From Nitrososphaerota archaeon (GTDB taxonomy: Archaea; Thermoproteota; Nitrososphaeria; Nitrososphaerales; Nitrosopumilaceae): a stretch of DNA of 6,280 nucleotides. Positions 1 through 3,731 of the stretch are shown piece by piece (the first letter of the stretch is position 1; each line of letters opens with the position of its first letter). The DNA is taken from assembly GCA_028867395.1 (NCBI GenBank), contig JAGWGO010000096.1, positions 1 to 6,280 on the forward strand, given 5' to 3'. A program made the translations under genes and the position numbers. Under the pieces are notes generated by a model. It was not told the origin of the DNA. It searched no databases and saw only the letters and a list, made by a program, of their open reading frames with translations.

Positions 1-563
1 CGATAAAAGAAAATGCGATAGATGCTATCAAAGGCCTGAAGCAACTCGGCATCGAGATTACGATGTTGACCGGTGACAATGAAAAGACAGCCAAGGCCAT
101 TGCACGCAAACTAGGAATAGATGACGTACTTGCAGAGGTGCTGCCAAATCAGAAAGAAGAGATGATTAAAAAACTAAAATCAGAAGGGAAAGTTGTAGCA
201 ATGGTTGGAGACGGAATAAACGACGCCCCGGCTCTTGCAGCAGCCGATCTTGGAATTGCGATAGGAAGTGGAACAGATGTGGCAAAAGAGACGGGTGGAA
301 TTGTTCTCATCAAAGAAGACCTCAGGGATGTAGTAATAGCAGTTGAGATAAGCAAAAAGACTGTATCTAAGATAAAACAAAATCTGTTCTGGGCATTTGC
401 ATACAACACAGTCCTAATTCCAGTTGCAGCTGGGGCACTGGTACCTGTGTTTGGCGCAACCATGTACAGTTACCTGCCATTTCTTGCAGCAGGTGCCATG
501 GCAGTAAGCTCTGCCACCGTTGTTGGAAACTCGCTCTTGCTTGGAAAATACAACCCGGCATGA
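1..563 (+). CDS. copA: Cu+-exporting P1B-type ATPase, C-terminal part (5' end outside window)
   Basis: This is the end of a heavy-metal P-type ATPase, which pumps Cu+ out across the membrane at the cost of ATP. The reading frame is open from base 3 with no start, so 186 residues of a protein normally around 700–800 aa are visible. Seen directly: the P-domain motif TGDN (66–80 region), the hinge motif GDGINDAP (207–230), then two hydrophobic segments. The first carries the Tyr-Asn pair (402–407) and the second the Met-x-x-Ser-Ser motif (498–512). In this family, YN in helix 7 and MxxSS in helix 8 are the signature of Cu+ (P1B-1) pumps. The metal-binding N-terminus, the CPC helix and the DKTG phosphorylation site must lie upstream. 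The next gene is a cysteine-tailed regulator on the same strand, which fits copper homeostasis. Nitrososphaerota are copper-rich organisms, so such a pump is expected. Confidence 0.95.
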   Translation, partial: IKENAIDAIKGLKQLGIEITMLTGDNEKTAKAIARKLGIDDVLAEVLPNQKEEMIKKLKSEGKVVAMVGDGINDAPALAAADLGIAIGSGTDVAKETGGIVLIKEDLRDVVIAVEISKKTVSKIKQNLFWAFAYNTVLIPVAAGALVPVFGATMYSYLPFLAAGAMAVSSATVVGNSLLLGKYNPA

Positions 564-665
564 ATCAACATATGAAATTTTAGATGAAATAAGAAATACG
601 TGAAACAATTTTTGGCCAGTAGATGTTATACAGTAAAAACCGTGCAATCCTGACAAAATATTGCC

Positions 666-709
666 TTGACAGATCTCTTTTTATCTTAGAATTGTAAAAC
701 ATCTGTCAA
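666..709. promoter_or_regulatory. Perfect 9-bp inverted repeat flanking the TATA box: candidate operator
   Basis: TTGACAGAT at 666–674 is repeated as its exact reverse complement ATCTGTCAA at 701–709, with 26 bp between them. The TATA-like TTTTTATC (678–685) lies between the arms. The left arm overlaps the BRE position and the right arm overlaps the predicted transcription start. This is the classic placement for a repressor that blocks TFB or RNA polymerase. I infer autoregulation by the winged-helix protein that starts at 739. The same right arm is also part of a shorter palindrome (702–714). Confidence 0.55.
678..685 (+). promoter_or_regulatory. TATA box of the winged-helix regulator gene
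   Basis: TTTTTATC matches the archaeal TATA consensus and is about 57 bp before the ATG at 739. A start about 25 bp downstream (near 708) would give a leader of roughly 30 nt, longer than for most genes here. The region 564–738 otherwise holds only the copA tail and AT-rich sequence with no other gene. Confidence 0.5.
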
Positions 710-738
710 ACAGAAATCTAGTTTAGGATAAGATTTGC

Positions 739-1191
739 ATGGACATGAAACTAATACTTAGGGGAAAGACGATTGAAGACGAACCTACAGTTGATGCTAT
801 ATTCAAGATTCTTGGAGACAAGTACTCAAGAAGGATACTAGAGTCCTTGACCGACTCGCCCAAGTCAGCACTTGACATAAGCAAAGAATGCAAGATTTCT
901 CCTGCACTTGCTTACAAGAAGATAAAGAACCTCAAAAAGTGTGATCTAATACAGGTCTATACCTCTGTTATAGTCGATGGAAGGAAATACTCTGTTTACA
1001 AGAGCAAGGCACATCCAATCATGGTGCTCTTAAATCACAAGTTTCCATCCCAGACCATAGTGTTTGACTCTGACAACCTTGTTAACTGTCTTGGCTGTGA
1101 GTCATTGAACTGTGGTGTTTACTATGATGAGAGATACAATGGGGTACGTAGCATCTGTTATTCTTGTGGTGCCAATTGGCCAGAGTCATGA
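739..1191 (+). CDS. Winged-helix (ArsR-like) transcriptional regulator with C-terminal zinc-ribbon-like cysteine tail
   Basis: A 150-aa protein, probably a metal- or redox-responsive DNA-binding regulator. Residues about 15–90 form a winged-helix fold: a helix around IFKILGDKYSRRILESL, a recognition region around ISPALAYKKIKNLKK, and a β-wing around VDGRKYSVYK. The C-terminus holds C117-x2-C120, C125, and C140-x2-C143, followed by the ending GANWPES. Two CxxC pairs 19 residues apart suggest a zinc ribbon. The spacing also resembles the TRASH copper-sensor motif (C-x19-22-C-x3-C), but the last gap is x2 instead of x3, so it does not fit exactly. C51 and C68 lie in the helix-turn-helix region. 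It follows copA on the same strand but has its own promoter, with an inverted repeat around the TATA box. A role as copper sensor for copA is inferred, not shown. A second in-frame ATG at 745 is a possible start. Confidence 0.85.
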   Translation: MDMKLILRGKTIEDEPTVDAIFKILGDKYSRRILESLTDSPKSALDISKECKISPALAYKKIKNLKKCDLIQVYTSVIVDGRKYSVYKSKAHPIMVLLNHKFPSQTIVFDSDNLVNCLGCESLNCGVYYDERYNGVRSICYSCGANWPES

Positions 1192-1209
1192 TTATATCCT
1201 AAAACTGTA

Positions 1210-1407
1210 TTACGTCCAGTTCTTCTTCTTACCATATTCTGCAAGTATATTTGATATTCTCTCAAAAGAGTCCTGGGAAACATCGCCTTGTTCTATGGAT
1301 GTTTGCACGATTGTCTCTAGTTTGATCTGTCTTTGATGTATCATCTTCATTACCTCCTCAAACAATCCCTTTAGGATCTCCGACTCTTCGTCAGGCTCGG
1401 CAGACAT
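1210..1407 (-). CDS. Small acidic hypothetical protein (65 aa)
   Basis: I do not recognise a family. The product is strongly charged with an acidic N-terminus (SAEPDEESE), followed by segments that look like amphipathic helices (about 10–37 and 46–60) and a basic end (GKKKNWT). There are no cysteines, membrane segment or signal peptide. The ATG at 1405–1407 has a TATA-like catttaac (1432–1439, minus strand) about 28 bp upstream, which fits a leaderless transcript and supports this being a real gene. It converges on the winged-helix regulator, with 18 bp between the stop codons. It may be a small adaptor or regulatory protein; that is a guess. An overlapping plus-strand frame (1112–1336) has no promoter and begins inside the regulator, so I reject it. 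Confidence 0.6.
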   Translation of the reverse strand: MSAEPDEESEILKGLFEEVMKMIHQRQIKLETIVQTSIEQGDVSQDSFERISNILAEYGKKKNWT

Positions 1408-1483
1408 GATGGTTATTTTGTTCCAGCTGGGTTAAATGTTATGAATTGAATATATGGAAAATCAAGTTTTGACAGAGCTGCTT

Positions 1484-1491
1484 GAAATATC
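1484..1491 (+). promoter_or_regulatory. TATA box of the RAM-domain gene
   Basis: GAAATATC is centred about 23 bp before the ATG at 1511, so the transcript would begin at or beside the start codon (leaderless). The 103-bp divergent gap also contains AATATAT at 1449–1455, which could serve either direction. Confidence 0.45.
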
Positions 1492-1510
1492 ACGATGACG
1501 TATAGATATT

Positions 1511-1741
1511 ATGCCAACTGCATATGTCATGATTGCGTGCGATTACGGCCAAGAAGAACAAGTGCTAGAAGAGTTGAGAGCAATAGATAGAGTGAAAGAG
1601 GCACATGGTACTCAAGGCCACTATGATATTGTAGCGGAGATAGAGTCCAAGAATACCAACGAGATCAACGATACCGTTTCTGAAAAGATAAGGCGTATCA
1701 GTGGAGTGCGCTCTACGTTGATACTTTTGGCACAGTGCTAA
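1511..1741 (+). CDS. Stand-alone Lrp/AsnC effector-binding (RAM) domain protein
   Basis: A 76-aa protein that is a complete RAM/AsnC ligand-binding domain without a DNA-binding helix-turn-helix. The βαββαβ order is readable: strand about 3–10, helix 14–25, strands 28–36 and 38–46, helix 49–63, strand 66–75. The G-x-x-D element (G36 to D39) and the following strand DIVAEIES are typical of the family. In Lrp-type regulators this domain forms dimers to octamers and binds amino acids or other small ligands. A free-standing copy is likely to act as a ligand sensor, or to co-assemble with full-length Lrp proteins. Such single-domain forms are common in archaea. The gene has its own leaderless-type promoter and no operon partner. 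The family assignment is firm; ligand and partner are unknown. Confidence 0.88.
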   Translation: MPTAYVMIACDYGQEEQVLEELRAIDRVKEAHGTQGHYDIVAEIESKNTNEINDTVSEKIRRISGVRSTLILLAQC

Positions 1742-1754
1742 TGGCACTAAATGC

Positions 1755-1762
1755 GTAAATAC
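1755..1762 (+). promoter_or_regulatory. TATA box of the 80-aa protein gene
   Basis: GTAAATAC is centred about 24–25 bp before the ATG at 1783, which places transcription start at the start codon. This gives the gene its own promoter even though the RAM-domain gene ends only 41 bp upstream on the same strand. Confidence 0.5.
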
Positions 1763-1782
1763 TTTGAAGCCTATTTTCTCCC

Positions 1783-2025
1783 ATGAGCAAGGAAAATTCA
1801 GGGATGGACACAAGCTTCTTTGAGGGCCTCATTGAATCACTTGCCGACAAACACTCGCAACTAGACATCAATTTCCAAAAGACCAACATCAAGTTGCCTG
1901 GAATTGAAAAGACACTGGAAATAGATGGACTCGTTACGCTGACTGTACACGTACGAGAACTTACAGAAGAAGAGAAAAAGGCATCATCGAAGAAAAATGT
2001 CGTATTGATGACCCCTAAGAGCTAG
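1783..2025 (+). CDS. Hypothetical protein (80 aa), unknown function
   Basis: I do not recognise a family. The protein is hydrophilic. An N-terminal helix (about 11–25, FFEGLIESLADKHSQ) is followed by a segment that looks like β-strands (27–57, including LEIDGLVTLTVHVREL). A charged linker (EEEKKASSKK) and a short strand VVLMTP close it. There are no cysteines, signal peptide or membrane helix. The leaderless promoter and β-rich pattern argue for a real, conserved small protein. It ends tail-to-tail against the minus-strand gene at 2022, sharing a CTAG that gives TAG on each strand. Co-orientation with the RAM-domain gene 41 bp upstream allows read-through, but the separate TATA box suggests independent expression. 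Confidence 0.7.
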   Translation: MSKENSGMDTSFFEGLIESLADKHSQLDINFQKTNIKLPGIEKTLEIDGLVTLTVHVRELTEEEKKASSKKNVVLMTPKS

Positions 2026-2354
2026 AGTATTCGTAATATGCGCCTTAGCTTCAAGGGATTGAAATGAAGAGACGTGCCGAATCTGGAAGGGGAACCTGTG
2101 GAAAGGAGTCGGTCTCCTTTGTCATACAATGAAAAACTCCACCCCTTTTTTGCAAACTTTTTTGCGAAGTGAGACGATTCTAGAAAGATCTCGCCCTTGG
2201 ACATCTTCTTCTCAAACAAACTAGATATTTTCAGGTTTGCTTTCTCAAGACCTGATGCTTCAAGCTCAAATGACTTGGAGTTACTGTCAACTGATATGAT
2301 AGGCTTGCCGTCAACACTTATTGTCACCTTGCCTTGAGTTATCATGTCAATCAT
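2022..2354 (-). CDS. Hypothetical protein (about 110 aa), unknown function
   Basis: I do not recognise a family. From the N-terminus it shows paired β-strands (GKVTISVDGKPIISVD), then SFELEASGLEKANLKI. A helical lysine-rich part follows (FAKKFAKKGW), then another strand pair (WSFSLYDKGDRLLSTG) and a basic C-terminus (LKLRRILRIL). The two halves, each with strand–turn–strand, could be one small mixed α/β domain; the basic tail might touch nucleic acid or membrane, which is speculation. The start is uncertain: GTG at 2369, ATG at 2354 or ATG at 2345. A TATA-like aatatagtt (2371–2379, minus strand) favours 2354 or 2345, while gttaaatc (2391–2398) would fit 2369. Its stop overlaps the stop of the 80-aa gene by four bases. 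Confidence 0.7.
   Translation of the reverse strand: MIDMITQGKVTISVDGKPIISVDSNSKSFELEASGLEKANLKISSLFEKKMSKGEIFLESSHFAKKFAKKGWSFSLYDKGDRLLSTGSPSRFGTSLHFNPLKLRRILRIL
2102..2120. repeat. Perfect 7-bp stem, 5-nt loop hairpin inside coding sequence
   Basis: AAAGGAG (2102–2108) and CTCCTTT (2114–2120) are exact reverse complements separated by TCGGT. The hairpin lies 76 bp past the stop of the plus-strand 80-aa gene, and two T6 tracts follow at 2146–2151 and 2158–2163. It could help end plus-strand transcripts, although it encodes residues of the minus-strand protein (KGDRLL) and may be coincidental. Confidence 0.35.
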
Positions 2355-2413
2355 ACCGTCGCCAATCACAAACTATATTGGATTTCTTTTGATTTAACGT
2401 TTCTTGAAATATG

Positions 2414-2439
2414 CCAATCTTTGTGGAAGAAAGATTTGG
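2414..2439. repeat. Inverted repeat in the divergent promoter region before the SWIM gene
   Basis: AATCTTT (2416–2422) and AAAGATT (2430–2436) pair exactly around a 7-bp spacer. The outer CC/GG bases extend the match if one extra T is bulged. It lies directly upstream of the TATA-like element of the SWIM gene, so it is a candidate regulator-binding site. No other gene is present in the 2370–2477 gap. Confidence 0.4.
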
Positions 2440-2444
2440 GTAAA

Positions 2445-2453
2445 GTATTTTTA
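2445..2453 (+). promoter_or_regulatory. TATA-like element of the SWIM-domain gene
   Basis: GTATTTTTA is centred about 29 bp upstream of the GTG at 2478, giving a leader of a few nucleotides at most. This supports the GTG start, since no in-frame ATG is present. Confidence 0.45.
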
Positions 2454-2477
2454 GTAAGCTATTGCAATTGTTAAAAA

Positions 2478-2732
2478 GTGAGTGCAAACACAATTAAAAA
2501 AGCAAAAGCTTTGGCAAAGGACGGGGTAGTCAAGGTCGAAGAAGATCTGTATCAAGTCAAGTCTTCAAGCGATCCTACCAAATCTTATTTTGTAACCTCT
2601 GAGAGCTGTGAATGTGAAGGGTTCAAGAACTTTTACAAGTTTCACCATGGCAAAGGTCTCAAGGCAAATTGCTCCCATCTAGAGGCAGTAAGAATTTTCA
2701 AAAAGAGGTGTGAGAAAAAATCTAGAGAATAA
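2478..2732 (+). CDS. Single-domain SWIM zinc-finger protein
   Basis: An 84-aa protein with GTG start. The C-terminal half carries C44-x-C46-x18-C65-x-H67, which is the SWIM zinc-finger signature (CxC…CxH) in the expected context: a strand YFVTSESCECEGF before it and the helix HLEAVRIFKKR after it. The N-terminal part (IKKAKALAKDGVVKVEEDLYQVKSS) is the usual lead-in with a helix and two strands. SWIM domains bind nucleic acids or proteins. In other archaea and in eukaryotes, small SWIM proteins work with RecA/Rad51 paralogues in homologous recombination; whether this one does is inference. The domain assignment is strong, the role open. It converges on a 66-aa gene, with 6 bp between the stops, and an inverted repeat sits upstream of its promoter. 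Confidence 0.85.
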   Translation: MSANTIKKAKALAKDGVVKVEEDLYQVKSSSDPTKSYFVTSESCECEGFKNFYKFHHGKGLKANCSHLEAVRIFKKRCEKKSRE

Positions 2733-2738
2733 TCGGGA

Positions 2739-2939
2739 CTAGGCTCCCTTGTATAAAATGAGATACTCGTCAGGCCTCTCTCTTTCCTTCTTGGCGTTGA
2801 GAGCATCTTGGTATCTGTCATAGTGTTCTATGACGTAGAGTCTTCTACCAATAGGTTCAAAATAGTTAATGCCACAGAGATTGAATCCATTTTCAGGAGT
2901 AAGTGATATTTTTTCTTCATCGGTTACATCTGAGCTCAA
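2739..2939 (-). CDS. Hypothetical protein (66 aa), TTG start
   Basis: I do not recognise a family. The frame has no in-frame ATG and is open only to 2954, so the TTG at 2937–2939 is the best start. A TATA-like element (2966–2973, minus strand) lies about 30 bp upstream and supports it. Residues 20–65 look like a small folded domain with aromatic strands (FEPIGRRLYVIEHYD), a helix (QDALNAKKERER) and a closing strand (DEYLILYKG). The charged, soluble composition fits a cytoplasmic protein. It lies 48 bp downstream of the HAD phosphatase on the same strand, so it could be co-transcribed. The 6-bp distance to the stop of the convergent SWIM gene is typical of this compact region. Confidence 0.6.
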   Translation of the reverse strand: MSSDVTDEEKISLTPENGFNLCGINYFEPIGRRLYVIEHYDRYQDALNAKKERERPDEYLILYKGA

Positions 2940-2987
2940 GTCAACTCGCCTGTGTTAGTTTCTGTTGTAAAAACCTAGTGTGATAAA

Positions 2988-3617
2988 TCAACTGTTCTCT
3001 AAAATTATCTGTTGGAGGTCTTCAGGTTTTTCTACAACGTAATCAGGGTTTGATTTTTGCAGTGCAGTCTTTGTGTTGTATCCCCATGCAACACCTATGA
3101 CTCGGATGCCTGCTTTTTTTGCCGCCTCGACATCTCTTATCTCATCTCCTACGTATATCGGATCATCATGAGGGATGGTTTTTTCCTTCATCAATTTTTT
3201 GAGTAGCCTGCTCTTTCCATAGACTGCCCTTCCAGTATAGACAAAATCAAACAACTGAAGGTCATTATTCTTCAAAAACTCGTTAACGTTTTCCCTGGAG
3301 TTTGTAGTAAGTATGCCCAAGACACATCCCTGCTTTCTCAGGTTTACCAGTGTATCTCTAATATCTACTGCAGTCTGCAGATGAACTATCTCTTTGTTCA
3401 TCTCAAACCTTATCTTTCTTACAACAATTGGCAACTTGAAGATGGAAATTCCTAGGTGCTTTAGGACCTCGCTTGGCCTTTTTTCTCGGATCTTTGGTAT
3501 GTCAGTTAACGGTATCTTACGATATCCGTAATGATCGGCAAACTTGTTTGCTATCTTTATCACTACCGAGAGCGTGTCTGCTATGGTGCCGTCAAAGTCA
3601 AAGACGATTGTAGGCAT
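2988..3617 (-). CDS. HAD-family hydrolase, phosphoglycolate phosphatase-like
   Basis: A 209-aa HAD-superfamily phosphatase close to the normal length for the Gph/PGPase group. All four catalytic motifs are visible: motif I DFDGT (nucleophile D7, acid/base D9), motif II TTNS (104–107), motif III K135, and motif IV GDEIRD (D158, D162). A helical cap occupies about residues 15–80, as in class C1 HADs such as phosphoglycolate phosphatase and pyrophosphatase PpaX. The end (PDYVVEKPEDL) is also family-typical. Reaction: Mg-dependent hydrolysis of a small phosphate ester, perhaps 2-phosphoglycolate; the substrate cannot be read from sequence. The ATG at 3617 has a TATA-like element 3639–3646 (minus strand) about 25 bp upstream. 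The small 66-aa gene lies downstream. The enzyme is probably cytoplasmic, as there is no signal sequence. Confidence 0.92.
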   Translation of the reverse strand: MPTIVFDFDGTIADTLSVVIKIANKFADHYGYRKIPLTDIPKIREKRPSEVLKHLGISIFKLPIVVRKIRFEMNKEIVHLQTAVDIRDTLVNLRKQGCVLGILTTNSRENVNEFLKNNDLQLFDFVYTGRAVYGKSRLLKKLMKEKTIPHDDPIYVGDEIRDVEAAKKAGIRVIGVAWGYNTKTALQKSNPDYVVEKPEDLQQIILENS

Positions 3618-3638
3618 TAAAAATCAGCCGTAAAGTCC

Positions 3639-3646
3639 CTTAAAGA
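3639..3646 (-). promoter_or_regulatory. TATA box of the HAD phosphatase gene
   Basis: On the minus strand TCTTTAAG is centred about 25 bp before the ATG, so the transcript is probably leaderless. The 114-bp gap 3618–3731 also holds a short palindrome (3710–3723) and nothing else recognisable. Confidence 0.45.
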
Positions 3647-3709
3647 CTGTTGTGAATTGACAAGATTATCTCTGGGGGTATGCAGATTAAACTTAGCTTA
3701 TTAATTTCC

Positions 3710-3723
3710 TGCAATCTATTGCA
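3710..3723. repeat. Short palindrome TGCAAT-CT-ATTGCA
   Basis: Two perfect 6-bp arms with a 2-bp centre, just past the stop codon of the transporter gene and upstream of the HAD promoter. It is too tight to form a good RNA hairpin, so a protein-binding site is more likely than a terminator. It may also be chance in AT-rich DNA. Confidence 0.3.
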
Positions 3724-3731
3724 TTTTTCCT

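Noticed and set aside
414..656. Minus-strand frame opposite the end of copA
   Set aside because: It is antisense to conserved ATPase sequence (YN and MxxSS helices), so the frame is incidental.
564..738. Possible RNA gene or small ORF between copA and the regulator
   Set aside because: No tRNA-like stem pattern was seen; the short frames found (for example 24 codons from the ATG near 622) have no support. The gap is best explained as promoter and operator.
707..743. Shine-Dalgarno site before the regulator ATG
   Set aside because: Only a weak GGATA is present near 725, at poor spacing; it is not a convincing ribosome-binding site.
1112..1336. Plus-strand frame of 74 codons overlapping the end of the regulator gene
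   Set aside because: It begins inside the winged-helix gene, has no promoter or start context, encodes low-complexity hydrophobic sequence, and is antisense to the better supported 65-aa minus-strand gene.
1462..1485. TCAAG…CTTGA inverted repeat upstream of the RAM gene
   Set aside because: Arms of 5 bp with a 14–15 bp spacer are expected by chance in a gap of this size.
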